This document shows, piece by piece, positions 1 through 9,729 of a stretch of DNA of 64,000 nucleotides. The position numbers and the translations under genes were made by a program. The DNA comes from Bacteriovoracaceae bacterium (GTDB lineage: Bacteria > Bdellovibrionota > Bacteriovoracia > Bacteriovoracales > Bacteriovoracaceae), in NCBI GenBank assembly GCA_023701435.1, contig JAMPXB010000012.1, forward strand, positions 37,527 through 101,526, written 5' to 3'. Below the pieces are notes generated by a model, which searched no databases, was not told where the DNA came from, and saw only the letters and a program-made list of their open reading frames with translations. Positions within the stretch are counted from its first letter, which is position 1, and every line of letters begins with the position of its first letter.

Positions 1-1081
1 GCCTCGCCACTTTCTTATAGGCTTCATCGGCATCCGTTGTTTCCAGCATCTGGGAGAGCTTGACGACATCCTGAAGTCCATAGATCATCCATGCTGTTGA
101 AGGTTTACCATCACGCCCTGCCCGTCCCGTTTCCTGATAATAACTTTCAATACTTTTTGGCAAATCCAGGTGGGCCACAAATCTCACATCCGGACGATCA
201 ATCCCCATCCCAAACGCGATGGTGGCCACCACAATGATACGGTCTTCGGAATTAAATAAATCCTGATTCTTAGATCTTTCTTCCTGCGAAAGTCCGGCGT
301 GATAAGGGACGGCAGGATATTTCATTTTTTTCAGGGCCTTCGCCACTCGCTCAACTTTGTCCCGGGAAAGACAATAGACAATTCCAGTATCATTCAGGTG
401 ATGGGTCTTAATGAATTCATCAAGCTGCTTAAGTTCATCACTTCTTTCCTGAATAATATATTTAATATTCGGACGATCAAATGAAGAAATAAAAATTTCG
501 GGATCAGTCATTCTCAATTGATTCGTAATATCAACTCTGGTCTTGGTATCGGCAGTGGCCGTTAAGGCGATGATTGGTACAGCGGGGAACTTAAGTTTTA
601 ATTCTCCCAGCCTGGTATAATCTTTTCTAAATTCATGTCCCCATTGGGAAACGCAATGGGCTTCATCTATTGCGATCAAACTAATTTTTATCTGGTCAAA
701 AAAATCAGCAAGTCCTGGAGAAAGAATGCCCTCAGGAGAAACATAAACCAGTTTAATTTTTCCCTTTAATATCTTTTCTTTTGCTTTCTGAGAATCTCTA
801 TAACTTTGGGAAGAATTTAAAAAGACGGCTTCAACGCCGGATTCTTTTAAGTTCATCACCTGATCTTGCATGAGGGAAATGAGGGGTGAAATCACCAACG
901 TGACTCCATCCAGATAAAGAGCAGGAATCTGGTAGCAAAGAGATTTCCCACCTCCTGTTGGCATTATGGCGAGAGTGTCTTTTCCGTTCAGTACTGAATT
1001 AATAATATTATGCTGTTCCAGCCGAAAAGATGAATAACCAAATCTTTCTTTTAGAATGTGCAATAGTTCCAGCTCTCTCAT
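1..1081 (-). CDS. recQ: ATP-dependent DNA helicase RecQ, N-terminal 360 residues (runs off the window)
   Basis: Superfamily 2 3'-5' DNA helicase that unwinds recombination and fork intermediates. The reverse-strand frame is open from an ATG at 1081 to the window edge. It shows the Walker A motif PTGGGKS at residues 41-47, the DEAH box at 139-142 followed by CVSQWGHEFR (the RecQ aromatic-rich loop), an LTATA motif III, and helicase motifs ending in SYYQETGRAGRDG. The zinc-binding, RQC and HRDC regions would lie beyond base 1. The start codon overlaps the stop of the upstream DUF3820 gene by four bases (ATGA), so the two are probably translationally coupled. Confidence 0.95.
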   Translation of the reverse strand, partial: MRELELLHILKERFGYSSFRLEQHNIINSVLNGKDTLAIMPTGGGKSLCYQIPALYLDGVTLVISPLISLMQDQVMNLKESGVEAVFLNSSQSYRDSQKAKEKILKGKIKLVYVSPEGILSPGLADFFDQIKISLIAIDEAHCVSQWGHEFRKDYTRLGELKLKFPAVPIIALTATADTKTRVDITNQLRMTDPEIFISSFDRPNIKYIIQERSDELKQLDEFIKTHHLNDTGIVYCLSRDKVERVAKALKKMKYPAVPYHAGLSQEERSKNQDLFNSEDRIIVVATIAFGMGIDRPDVRFVAHLDLPKSIESYYQETGRAGRDGKPSTAWMIYGLQDVVKLSQMLETTDADEAYKKVAR

Positions 1082-1341
1082 TTGATCCTATTTTTATGAA
1101 CAAGATATTCAAGCCCGTTTAATTTTATCTCATACAAGAGACCCAATAACTGACCTAATTTTCCATCAGGAAGGCCTTGGGTGTGAAACCAAACGACATA
1201 CGTTTCCGGTAGGTCTATTAATGGAACTCCCTTGTACTTACCAAAGGGCATACAAGTGGTCGCTAGTTTCTCAAGGTCATTTGAATCATTTGTCATTCCT
1301 GAAACTTTATCAAAATGTTCCTGAGTAAGAAAGTTATTCAA
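1078..1341 (-). CDS. DUF3820 family small protein
   Basis: An 87-residue protein with the DUF3820 signature: MPFGKYKG, then LPETYVVWF, then a GKLGQLLGLLYEIK helix. The family is small, of unsettled function, and related to a C-terminal module found in some exonucleases. The gene overlaps recQ by four bases, so a role in DNA metabolism is plausible from context but not shown. No catalytic residues are evident. Confidence 0.8.
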   Translation of the reverse strand: MNNFLTQEHFDKVSGMTNDSNDLEKLATTCMPFGKYKGVPLIDLPETYVVWFHTQGLPDGKLGQLLGLLYEIKLNGLEYLVHKNRIK

Positions 1342-1440
1342 AAATTAAAAATTAATGCAGCCTTAAATACGCCATCTGGTCTAGTTCCTTCATACTTTAA
1401 ATAGATGGTTCGCAGGAATCATTGAAAAACTTGGGACCTT

Positions 1441-2931
1441 ATGATTTTTAATGAAGCGTCTTTTCTTGGTGTTGCAGTACTGCTTATATTGTGCGTTCTC
1501 GCCAGTAAAGCAACGGGTCGTTTGGGAATTCCCACTTTAGTAGTTTTCCTTTGTATTGGGATGCTTGCCGGCAGTGAAGGTCCTGGAAGAATTGAGTTTA
1601 ACGATACTCACTCAACTCAATCATTAGGCATTCTGGCCCTGGCCTATATTTTGTTTTCCGGGGGGCTTGATACCAAATGGAATTCCGTGAAACCGGTCAT
1701 CAAAGAAGGCTTTGCTCTTGCAACTTTCGGAGTCCTCTTCACTTGTCTCTTTGTGGGAAGTTTCATTCATTACATACTAGGTTTCACTTTACTGGAAAGT
1801 TTTCTGGTCGGTGCCATTATCTCATCTACTGACGCTGGTGCTGTTTTTACCGTTCTGCGCTCCAGGAACATTCATTTGAAAGGGAATTTAAAACCACTCC
1901 TCGAGCTGGAAAGTGGCTCCAACGATCCTATGGCCGTTTTCTTAACCACCGCTTTTCTGCAGATGATGTTGATTCCAAGTTTTAAACTTCCGGATATGAT
2001 ACCTCTTTTATTCCAACAAATGCTAACTGGTGCCCTTGTAGGATACGTTCTCGGCATCTCTATTTCTTGGCTTTTTAATAAGATTAAACTGCACATAGAA
2101 GGCCTCTATATTGTTCTTTCCATTGCTCTGGTCATCTTTATTTATTCCCTAACCCAATCATTAAAGGGAAATGGTTTCCTTGCGGTTTATATCTCCGGCG
2201 TTGTCCTGGGAAATCATAATTTTGTCTTCAAGAAATCCCTCACTCTTTTGCATGACGGGCTTTCCTGGCTCATGCAAAGTGTGATGTTTTTAACTTTAGG
2301 ACTTTTAGTTTATCCAAGCCAGATTCTGGATGTTGCTGGCGAAGGGATGCTTATAGCATCCTTTATGATTATAATTGCCCGCCCTCTCAGTGTTCATCTG
2401 GCACTGGCATTTTCCAAACTTAGCTTTAAAGAAAAGGCCCTGGTATCCTGGGTAGGACTCAGAGGTTCAGTCCCGGTTATTATGGCAACATATCCATTAG
2501 TTGCCGGGATAGATCGCGCTGGCCTTATTTTTAACATTGTCTTTTTTGTGGCATTAAGCTCTCTTATCATTCAGGGCACAACTATTCCGATCGTATCGAA
2601 ATGGTTAAATGTCCATGATCCTTTCGCACCCTTAAAACGTAATTATTCATCAACCCCCGGTCATTTAAAAGATATAGTGACTGTTGAAATTCCACGAAAT
2701 TCCCCTTTGGTCGACAAAACCATCATTGATTTGGGGCTACCCCACAACAAGGTGCTAATCGTCGGTATAGAACGCAATGGTGAGGTTATTATTCCTCGAG
2801 GCAGCACAACTTTAGAAAGAGAAGATAAGATTTCCATAATGGCCGATGATGAGTCTCTGGCCAATTTTTATGAAATGCTTTGCGCCCCTAAAATGGAGCA
2901 CCATAAAAATCCACCAGATTACCTTCACTAA
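1441..2931 (+). CDS. Potassium/proton antiporter, CPA1 family, NhaP2/CvrA type
   Basis: A 496-residue inner-membrane antiporter with about 12-13 hydrophobic segments over residues 1-390. It carries the CPA1 motif SSTDAGAVF at 128-136 and the ion-binding pair ND at 161-162 in GSNDPMA. A cytosolic TrkA-C (RCK-C) domain follows at about 405-480 (VEIPRNSPLVDKTIIDLGLP, then EREDKISIMADD). This arrangement is typical of NhaP2-type K+/H+ antiporters that regulate cytoplasmic K+ and pH. It is transcribed alone, divergently from the recQ pair. A second antiporter of the KefB type lies 2.2 kb downstream on the same strand. Confidence 0.88.
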   Translation: MIFNEASFLGVAVLLILCVLASKATGRLGIPTLVVFLCIGMLAGSEGPGRIEFNDTHSTQSLGILALAYILFSGGLDTKWNSVKPVIKEGFALATFGVLFTCLFVGSFIHYILGFTLLESFLVGAIISSTDAGAVFTVLRSRNIHLKGNLKPLLELESGSNDPMAVFLTTAFLQMMLIPSFKLPDMIPLLFQQMLTGALVGYVLGISISWLFNKIKLHIEGLYIVLSIALVIFIYSLTQSLKGNGFLAVYISGVVLGNHNFVFKKSLTLLHDGLSWLMQSVMFLTLGLLVYPSQILDVAGEGMLIASFMIIIARPLSVHLALAFSKLSFKEKALVSWVGLRGSVPVIMATYPLVAGIDRAGLIFNIVFFVALSSLIIQGTTIPIVSKWLNVHDPFAPLKRNYSSTPGHLKDIVTVEIPRNSPLVDKTIIDLGLPHNKVLIVGIERNGEVIIPRGSTTLEREDKISIMADDESLANFYEMLCAPKMEHHKNPPDYLH

Positions 2932-3002
2932 GGAGCTTTTTATGTAAAAACTCTAAAATTTTTACCTTGCCACTACCCTTACCCTGTCGAGATTTATAGA
3001 AC

Positions 3003-4145
3003 ATGTGGGTGAATAAACTAATTCTAAGTATACTCATTTCCCAGGTGCTGGCGCTTTCTCTTTGTGCCCAGGACTTCACGACTCAAATGAAGGAAGCCTA
3101 CCTGGCAACCGACAAGAACTATGATATAGACTGCCGCTACGCTTTTAACAAAAAATTCAAACTCATTACTCCTAGCTCAGAAACAATCAAGGGCTTTGAC
3201 TTTATTCAAAGAAATTTTCTTCTTGAGGATGGCACCAGAACAGTAAACATGTCTTTTACTCTCCGGGAGATAAATAATAAATTTGAATACACTATTTTAT
3301 TTGATGACAAATTCATCTCTCAGAACCGCCTTGCAAAGCGCGAGTTTTATATTTCACCCGTCAGAGACCTTGAATTTTCAAAAGAGTTTGAGACCTCCCA
3401 GATTGTCTGTGGGGTAAATTTTGCTTATGCTTATCCCCATTCCCTCAATGATGGTCATTATCATATCAGTGTTCACCCTCATAAAATTTATGACTGGCAG
3501 TCTCTGTTAAAAAAACAGATCGAAAGTTATTTAAGTAATATTAATTATCAGTCATTGATTCTACTGGAAACTGGCAACTACCGTGGGAATCTCGTCAATA
3601 TATCAGCTTTTTTAAAAGGCGATGATTATCAACTTCCCCAAGTCTTTTACGCCAGCGAGCTTGATCAGGTTTCTACGGCAACTCCAATCATCGTCTCACC
3701 CGCCGGGCACAATCGCTATGATGTCAAGGCTCAAACTGAACTAAATATTACCTTTAGCGGTGGCAATCATAACTACTGCATCTGGAATAACACCCGGGAA
3801 ATTCTTGAGTCCTTCATGCGCTCAAACTCAAGTGCCAAAGTCACTGTCTATTATGATACAAAATCGATTGTGGCCCAGACCCGTGGAATAGAAGGTTTTA
3901 AATTCAATTTTCCACAGAGCGATATCAATCGTTCGAATCTCTTAGTTAATCTTTTTGCAAACAAAAAAAATACTCTCACCTATCATTCAAATTATCACCG
4001 CTACTTTAAAGGAATCTTCTTTAAAGAGTTTCTTGGTATGTTTAAAACTGTTAAATTAACTTATCAGGCCGTTGATTATAGTTCATCAGACATCATTCAG
4101 GGTCAGGGTGAGCGTGAACTCGAAATAAACCTCATCTATCTCTAA
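3003..4145 (+). CDS. Exported protein of unknown function
   Basis: A 380-residue protein with a signal peptide: MWVNK, a hydrophobic stretch to about residue 20, and probable cleavage near LCAQ. The mature part is rich in beta-strand-like alternation and aromatic residues, with no transmembrane helix. It carries a few scattered cysteines (DCRYAF, IVCGVNF, NYCIWN), which would suit periplasmic disulphides. I recognise no family. It sits between two antiporter genes and a small membrane protein, all on the plus strand, but gaps of about 70 bases leave an operon uncertain. Confidence 0.75.
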   Translation: MWVNKLILSILISQVLALSLCAQDFTTQMKEAYLATDKNYDIDCRYAFNKKFKLITPSSETIKGFDFIQRNFLLEDGTRTVNMSFTLREINNKFEYTILFDDKFISQNRLAKREFYISPVRDLEFSKEFETSQIVCGVNFAYAYPHSLNDGHYHISVHPHKIYDWQSLLKKQIESYLSNINYQSLILLETGNYRGNLVNISAFLKGDDYQLPQVFYASELDQVSTATPIIVSPAGHNRYDVKAQTELNITFSGGNHNYCIWNNTREILESFMRSNSSAKVTVYYDTKSIVAQTRGIEGFKFNFPQSDINRSNLLVNLFANKKNTLTYHSNYHRYFKGIFFKEFLGMFKTVKLTYQAVDYSSSDIIQGQGERELEINLIYL

Positions 4146-4230
4146 TCACCATACCTTTTAACTTACATTTGGATTTAAGGCGAAAAGAAGCTATGATTCT
4201 TTCGTCCGGTACTTGTCGTCGGAGGATGGA

Positions 4231-5079
4231 TTGGCGCCTTTCAGTTTTAAAAATACAAAGTTCTGGCTGGATCTATTCGTTTTGAGTATTTTCTGGTTTC
4301 TTTCTCTTTATATTCCGAAAGAATACACCATCTTTAATTTGGTCTCATGGTCAGTATTTTTTAAAATCATCGCTCTCTTGGCATCCCTTGAAGTCATCGG
4401 TTTCTTTGCTATTTTTTTTCTCAGTGAAAGAAGCAGTATCATGTTTCAGGGCTTTTTTGGCGGTTTTGTTTCCAGCACGGCGACCTTTCTTCATTTCACC
4501 CAAGGGGAAGAATTTAAACAGAACCATCCTCGTTCGGTTTCTAGGGCCCTTCTTCTTGCCTCGATGGCAATGCTTCTTGAAGGTGTTTTCTTTATTCTCA
4601 CTTTAAGTACAAAGGACGCCTTGGCTTTATCCCGTCCTTTTATTATTCAGTTTTTAGTTCTGATGATAATGGTCATTGCCTTAAAATCTAAAAATTTTCC
4701 TGAGCAACCTTCCTCTGAGAGTAAGATTAAATTAAAAGAAATGATCATTTGGAAAAATGTTCTCAAATTTTCATTACTCATGGTTGCTTTGATCTTTGCC
4801 ATGAGATTTCTAACCAGCAGTTTATCGATATCCCCTGTTTTGAGTTCTTTTCTTATGTCACTCTTTGAGGCACATGGAGTGCTTGCTGCTGCCTTATCTG
4901 AATTCGGACAAACCCAAAACAGTAATACCACTCAAGAAATCTTGATGGCCATTTTAGTCGGTAATGTCATCAGCAAAACATTTTTTGTTCTTCGTGGCCG
5001 AAATAAAACAATTAGAGGCCCGGTATTGTTCTCACTCTATTTTTCTCTCTCATTAGCGCTGCTTTCTCACCTTATTTAA
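4231..5079 (+). CDS. MgtC/DUF4010-like multi-pass membrane protein
   Basis: About 282 residues with roughly eight hydrophobic segments. The block GGFVSSTATFLHFTQ with HPRSVSRALLLASMAMLLEG, and the C-terminal LVGNVISKTFFVLRGRN, resemble the DUF4010 domain found beside MgtC domains. The MgtC domain itself is absent. I chose the TTG at 4231 because GGAGG at 4221-4225 sits five bases before it; an upstream in-frame TTG at 4213 has no ribosome site. Family assignment is from recognition of the pattern and is moderate. Confidence 0.6.
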   Translation: MAPFSFKNTKFWLDLFVLSIFWFLSLYIPKEYTIFNLVSWSVFFKIIALLASLEVIGFFAIFFLSERSSIMFQGFFGGFVSSTATFLHFTQGEEFKQNHPRSVSRALLLASMAMLLEGVFFILTLSTKDALALSRPFIIQFLVLMIMVIALKSKNFPEQPSSESKIKLKEMIIWKNVLKFSLLMVALIFAMRFLTSSLSISPVLSSFLMSLFEAHGVLAAALSEFGQTQNSNTTQEILMAILVGNVISKTFFVLRGRNKTIRGPVLFSLYFSLSLALLSHLI

Positions 5080-5153
5080 GGGTTCACATAAATTTCATTC
5101 TAAGATAAGATATTGTTTTATCATTTCACTCTAATTCATGGCGTACAAATAAT

Positions 5154-7391
5154 ATGAATCACTTACCTCCAATGATTTTAGACTTAACGGTCATTCTAGT
5201 TGCAGCAGCTCTCAGTACGATAATATTCAGTCGTTTTAAACAACCGATTGTTCTGGGTTACCTGATCGCAGGATTTGCAGTTGGTCCACATTTCTCACTT
5301 TGGCCCACTGTCGTTGACACTGAAGGCGTAAAAATCTGGGCAGAAATCGGAGTCATCTTTTTACTTTTTGGTCTGGGTCTTGAGTTCAGTTTTAAAAAGC
5401 TGGCCAAGGTCGGAAAAAGTGCCTCAATATCTGCAGGCTTTGAAGTCATAACCATGCTCGGCTTAGGTTACTTAGTAGGAAGAGCTTTTGGTTGGAGTAC
5501 CATGGACAGTCTTTTCCTGGGCGCTATCCTCTCCATGTCTTCCACGACTATTATTATCAGGGCCTTCGATGAAGCTGGTCTTAAAGGTAAAGGGTTTGTC
5601 AGTCTAGTATTTGGAATTTTGATTGTAGAAGATCTTATCGCTATTCTGCTTATGGTTTTTCTAACTGCAATTAGTGTTCCTGGTAATTTTTCCGGATCAA
5701 ATTTAATCTATCTATCAGCAAGACTCGGTTTCTTCCTGATGATTTGGTTTCTTGTCGGAATTTATATCTTACCTTCGGCCTTAAAAAAGGTCCGGAAATT
5801 TTTAAGTAATGAAATCATGTTAGTGGTCTCCATTGGTTTGTGCTTCCTGATGGTGGTTCTGGCTTCAAAAGCCGGCTTCTCAGCGGCACTTGGGGCCTTC
5901 ATTATGGGATCGATCCTGGCCGAGACACAGGAAGGTGAAAGGATTGAACATCTTTTATTGCCAGTAAAAGATCTTTTTGCGGCAGTCTTTTTTGTTTCAG
6001 TAGGTATGATGATTAATCCTGCGATCCTCCAGGAGCATTACGGAATTGTTCTCCTGATTGTCGGCGTGACTATTATTGGAAAACTTCTAGGCTCCGGCTT
6101 TGGCGCCATTTTATCTGGCCGAAGCCTTAAGCAATCAGTTCAAGCGGGAATGAGTCTGGCCCAGATCGGAGAATTTTCTTTCATCATTGCCACGCTGGGG
6201 ATGAGCTTGAAAGTGACCAGTGATTTTCTTTATCCAATAGTCATAGCCGTTTCTGCTGTCACAACTTTTACAACACCTTATATGATCAAGTTTTCCGATC
6301 CCATTTATAATTGGATTGAGGCCCGTATTCCCGACCGCTTTCTTGAGAACTTCCGGAAATATGAATTGGCCATGAATGCTGACAGTAAAGAAGGGGCCTT
6401 CGGACTATTGTGGAGAATTTATGGTCTGGCTGCACTGTTAAATTCTGTTGTTGTTATCGCAATCGCCCTGGCAGCTGGTCGTTATTTAATGCCGTTAATG
6501 ATTGTGGCATTTGGCAAAGGCACTTTTGCCAATATAGTTACTTCCATTATCACAATTCTCTTGTGCTCCCCTTTTCTTGTGGCCATCGTCATTAAAACGC
6601 CCAAGAAACTTTCAACAGAGGAAGTTCAAACACTCGCAAGACTTCGTCGTTTGCAAATTGGTGTTTTAATCATGCGTATCTTGATTGGTTTTGGTTTGAC
6701 TGCTTTCATTGTAAAACAGTTCAGCTCAACCAGGTTTTTATTTGCTTTCGTGATGATCGCAGCGTCGGCCCTAATTTTTGCTCTTCGAAAATTTATTAAA
6801 CCTTTCTATTCATCTGTGGAAAAACATTTTCTATCCAATTTGAATGGAAAAGAGCTGGCAGAGATTGAAACCATTGCCAAACTTCCGGAATTAGCTCCCT
6901 GGAATGCTACACTTGTAAACCTGACTCTCTCTTCTGATTCTATTCTGGCGGGTCTTACACTGGAAGAGTCGAGATTCAGAACTGTCAGCGGAGCAACTGT
7001 GGCCATGATTGACCGGGGAAAACGTAGAATTTTTGCTCCTACCAGGGCCGAGCGCCTTTTACCTAATGATCAGTTATTTTTAATTGGTACAGATGAGCAA
7101 TTAACAACGGCACAAATCCTGATTGAGGCAAAAAATAGCGAGATACCACCGCCTCATGATGAGCTTTTCAGTTTAGAGTCTATTTTGATTGAGGAGACTT
7201 CCATGCATGCCCATAAATCGATCCGAGAAATTGGATCAGGGGAAGGCCTGGGTGGATTAATTGTCGGGATTGAAAGAAAAAGTCAGCGAATTCTCAATCC
7301 AGAGTCCAATGTTGTTATTGAACCTGATGATTTAATCTGGGTATTTGGCCGCCGAGATCGCATTCGTGCCTTAAAGCAAACCAGTCACTGA
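5154..7391 (+). CDS. CPA2-family cation/proton antiporter with two C-terminal TrkA-C domains (KefB/YbaL-like)
   Basis: A 745-residue membrane protein. Residues 1-380 form the Na+/H+ exchanger domain: FSRFKQPIVLGYLIAGFAVGPH, FGLGLEFSFKKL and SMSSTTIIIRAF are CPA2 hallmarks. A second block of about four membrane helices follows at 420-560. There are then two RCK-C-like cytosolic modules, about 590-660 and 670-742 (LPNDQLFLIGT; EPDDLIWVFGR). No NAD-binding TrkA-N domain is present, unlike KefB/KefC, so gating is probably by another ligand. The last seven bases overlap the convergent HAD gene. Confidence 0.88.
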   Translation: MNHLPPMILDLTVILVAAALSTIIFSRFKQPIVLGYLIAGFAVGPHFSLWPTVVDTEGVKIWAEIGVIFLLFGLGLEFSFKKLAKVGKSASISAGFEVITMLGLGYLVGRAFGWSTMDSLFLGAILSMSSTTIIIRAFDEAGLKGKGFVSLVFGILIVEDLIAILLMVFLTAISVPGNFSGSNLIYLSARLGFFLMIWFLVGIYILPSALKKVRKFLSNEIMLVVSIGLCFLMVVLASKAGFSAALGAFIMGSILAETQEGERIEHLLLPVKDLFAAVFFVSVGMMINPAILQEHYGIVLLIVGVTIIGKLLGSGFGAILSGRSLKQSVQAGMSLAQIGEFSFIIATLGMSLKVTSDFLYPIVIAVSAVTTFTTPYMIKFSDPIYNWIEARIPDRFLENFRKYELAMNADSKEGAFGLLWRIYGLAALLNSVVVIAIALAAGRYLMPLMIVAFGKGTFANIVTSIITILLCSPFLVAIVIKTPKKLSTEEVQTLARLRRLQIGVLIMRILIGFGLTAFIVKQFSSTRFLFAFVMIAASALIFALRKFIKPFYSSVEKHFLSNLNGKELAEIETIAKLPELAPWNATLVNLTLSSDSILAGLTLEESRFRTVSGATVAMIDRGKRRIFAPTRAERLLPNDQLFLIGTDEQLTTAQILIEAKNSEIPPPHDELFSLESILIEETSMHAHKSIREIGSGEGLGGLIVGIERKSQRILNPESNVVIEPDDLIWVFGRRDRIRALKQTSH

Positions 7392-8014
7392 AGGATCTGA
7401 CGCAACTCTTCAACACTATTGAAAATATATGTTGGAGATTCAGCTTCCAGGGCCTTCACGGTGGCATATCCCCAAGCAACTGCTCCAGAATGAATTCCAA
7501 GGACCCGTGCTGCTTCAATGTCACGGGTCTCATCACCTATCGAAATCACCTGTTCTGGTGATTTCCTATATTTCCTGATAACTTTTTTTAACTTGGCCTT
7601 TTTACCAAAGATAGAGACACCACACTCAAAGTGATTGATCCATTTAACATTTTCGCCACCTAGAACCCCTGCAACATTGTGGTAGGAATTGGAGCTCAGT
7701 ATGACGATGAGCGCTCCATCATCTGCTAACTTTTTTATTACAGAATCAATACCGCTAAATAAAGTGATGGACGCAAGATCTTCTGTCATAAGTCCACGCA
7801 TATATTTAGCGATAAATGGCACTTTCCACCACGCCACCCCAAGATATTGCATAATCTCTTTGGTCTTTTGGCCCCTTAATGCTTCCATTTCTACCGCATC
7901 TATTTCCCGGAAATGATATTTCCTAGCGGCCTTATTGATTGATTCTCTGAACCAGGAGTATGAATCTGCCAGGGTACCATCGAAATCAAAAATAATCAGT
8001 TTGTAATTCTTCAT
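7385..8014 (-). CDS. HAD-superfamily phosphatase (phosphoglycolate-phosphatase-like)
   Basis: A 209-residue hydrolase. Motif I IFDFDGT (nucleophile D10 and D12) is near the N-terminus, motif II is IVILSSNS, the motif III lysine lies in FGKKAKLKK, and motif IV is ISIGDETRD. An alpha-helical cap lies between motifs I and II, as in the Gph group. The substrate cannot be read from the sequence. The gene overlaps the upstream esterase by 29 bases and the convergent antiporter by 7 bases. Confidence 0.85.
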   Translation of the reverse strand: MKNYKLIIFDFDGTLADSYSWFRESINKAARKYHFREIDAVEMEALRGQKTKEIMQYLGVAWWKVPFIAKYMRGLMTEDLASITLFSGIDSVIKKLADDGALIVILSSNSYHNVAGVLGGENVKWINHFECGVSIFGKKAKLKKVIRKYRKSPEQVISIGDETRDIEAARVLGIHSGAVAWGYATVKALEAESPTYIFNSVEELRQILQ

Positions 8015-8684
8015 TTAAAAAAGACATCCATGTTCTGGCCGCTTTAAGCACATTTTCCTGAATTCCATGACCACCTTGAAATTCAAGATAGTGATAATTA
8101 ACCTTTAACTCTTCTAAAAGCTCACGACTTTTATGGGCCATTCCTACAGGAAGCTTATCATCCAAACTACCATGAGTGAGAAAAATTCTTCTGCCTTTTA
8201 CAGTTTCAGGATGTTTTCTGGCATGGTCCGAAAATTCAGGCAAAGTCCTGCCGGAAAAACAAAGATAATGTCCAACAGTAAGAGAACTTTTAAGAGCAAG
8301 CCCCATGGTCATAATTGAGCCCTGGCTAAAGCCCATAATAGCAATTCGTTTCAAAGGAGCATTATAGGTTTGAGAAAGTTTTTTAATTTCTTGCTCCAGG
8401 ATCTTAAAGCTCGCCTCCGCTTCGGCCCAATTATGGCGTGGTCCCTCAGGAGTAAATTGAACATGAAACCAACCAAAAGAAGATTCTCCTAAAATCAGCG
8501 GCGCGCGCAGGCTTACAATGATTTCATCAGGAGCTAATTGCTCTCCGACAGTGCAAAGACTTTTTTCATTGGCACCGACCCCATGAAGAAGAATCAGCAA
8601 GGATTGTTCACCCTCCAGTTTTTTTGAAGGATGAGAAATCAAACCTGTTAGGTTTTCAGAAGAATAAGTGGTCCATGATCGCAT
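7986..8684 (-). CDS. Alpha/beta hydrolase, phospholipase/carboxylesterase family
   Basis: A 232-residue cytosolic serine esterase. The oxyanion region is LLILLHGVGAN, the nucleophile elbow is GFSQGS, the acid is in THGSLDDKLP, and the histidine is in FQGGHG, so the triad is complete. Length and order fit the PF02230 carboxylesterase group (acyl-protein thioesterase-like). It is co-transcribed with and overlaps the HAD gene downstream. The natural substrate is unknown. Confidence 0.85.
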   Translation of the reverse strand: MRSWTTYSSENLTGLISHPSKKLEGEQSLLILLHGVGANEKSLCTVGEQLAPDEIIVSLRAPLILGESSFGWFHVQFTPEGPRHNWAEAEASFKILEQEIKKLSQTYNAPLKRIAIMGFSQGSIMTMGLALKSSLTVGHYLCFSGRTLPEFSDHARKHPETVKGRRIFLTHGSLDDKLPVGMAHKSRELLEELKVNYHYLEFQGGHGIQENVLKAARTWMSFLNEELQTDYF

Positions 8685-8780
8685 AGTAGTCCTTTCTTGT
8701 TTCTCCTGATTTTAGCCCAAAATCGAACAAGAGGATTACCACTAAAATCAGAACTGACTTTTCTAAAATCGTGAACAATC

Positions 8781-9165
8781 TCAAGTTCCAATATTTCCCA
8801 ACTCATAAGCTTTTTTTAAATTCCCCTCAATGCCATCCCTGCTTTTGTTCTTAATTTCATCTAATTGAGTAACCTTAACCGAAGTCACGCCAGAAAACTC
8901 CAGAACAGCTTTTTTCATCATTCTTACAGCAGGGTCGCCATAGGCAAATTTATTCCACCACCATGGGGCATCTGTTGTGATTATTAAGCGACCTGTGCGC
9001 CCTTTGAGTAGACGATCCCACCAAGTGCTCCGCCCAAAGGATGTCGTTTGGGGCCTGTCGTAGATCTTCTTCAAGCTCCTGAATTTCTAAATAAACCTTG
9101 TGAAGGATAGGATCAAAGTCCAGTTGAGACAGATGAATGAGTTTGGCCTCATGATTGCCAGCCAA
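8781..9165 (-). pseudogene. Remnant of a flavodoxin-fold NAD(P)H oxidoreductase
   Basis: Two frames of this minus-strand stretch match parts of the flavodoxin_2 quinone-reductase family. Upstream, residues read AGNHEAKLIHLSQLDFDP followed by DILWAEHLV. Downstream, in another frame, they read WWDRLLKGRTGRLIITTDAP to the usual C-terminus near KKAYELG. The N-terminal FMN loop is missing. About 40 residues that normally separate AEHLV from the WDKLLKG-like block are also missing, with a frame change at the junction near 9022-9030. The N-terminal loss adjoins the truncated TetR gene, so one deletion probably removed both gene starts. Confidence 0.8.
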
Positions 9166-9710
9166 AGCAAATCGCAGTTATTCAAAAGACAGTTGAATTC
9201 ATTAAAAATAAAGGTGAAGTGGATTTTACCCTTCGTGAAATTGCGACTGCACTTAAAGTGAGTCACACTGCCATCTATCGCCATTTTAAATCAAAGCAAG
9301 ACCTTCTTTCTTATATTGCCGAGGAAGGATTTCATAATCTGTGCCATCAATTTGAATTTGAACTTGAAAAAGTTCGTTCTTCTCGTATGAAGTTTAAATC
9401 ACTTATCAGAACTTACATCCATTTTGCTCTGCTAAATAGTGGTCATTATCGAAGCATGTTCCATCATGAGCTTCGTTGTGAGAACTCACTACGGCCCGAG
9501 CTTGAGATTGCCGGAATGAATGCCTTTAATCATTTAATGGAGATCTATCAGTCGGGAGTAAAGGAGCCAGTATTCAGAAAAGATAAACCTGAGATTATGG
9601 CCAGATCAATTTGGTCATCAATTCATGGCTTTCAAATTACATCTCAGCTTTATAGAAAGAACTCTTTAAAAATAGCGCACTCTCCTGATATCAACTATTT
9701 AGCGATTTGA
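9141..9710 (+). pseudogene. TetR-family regulator lacking its normal start
   Basis: The frame is open from 9141 and reads IQKTVEFIKNKGEVDFTLREIATALKVSHTAIYRHF, a classic TetR helix-turn-helix, followed by about 120 residues of ligand-binding helices ending at 9710. There is no ATG, and no start with a ribosome site, ahead of the DNA-binding domain; the first GTG (9219) falls inside it. The sequence before about 9165 belongs to the neighbouring oxidoreductase remnant on the other strand. I infer that a deletion removed the shared promoter and both 5' ends. A shortened product from 9219 (163 residues) could still be made but would lack the first helix. Confidence 0.7.
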
Positions 9711-9729
9711 TTTTTCTGACCATTTACCG

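Noticed and set aside
8133..8318. Long frames opposite real genes, such as this one inside the esterase gene.
   Set aside because: They are antisense shadows of well-supported genes, with no family match.
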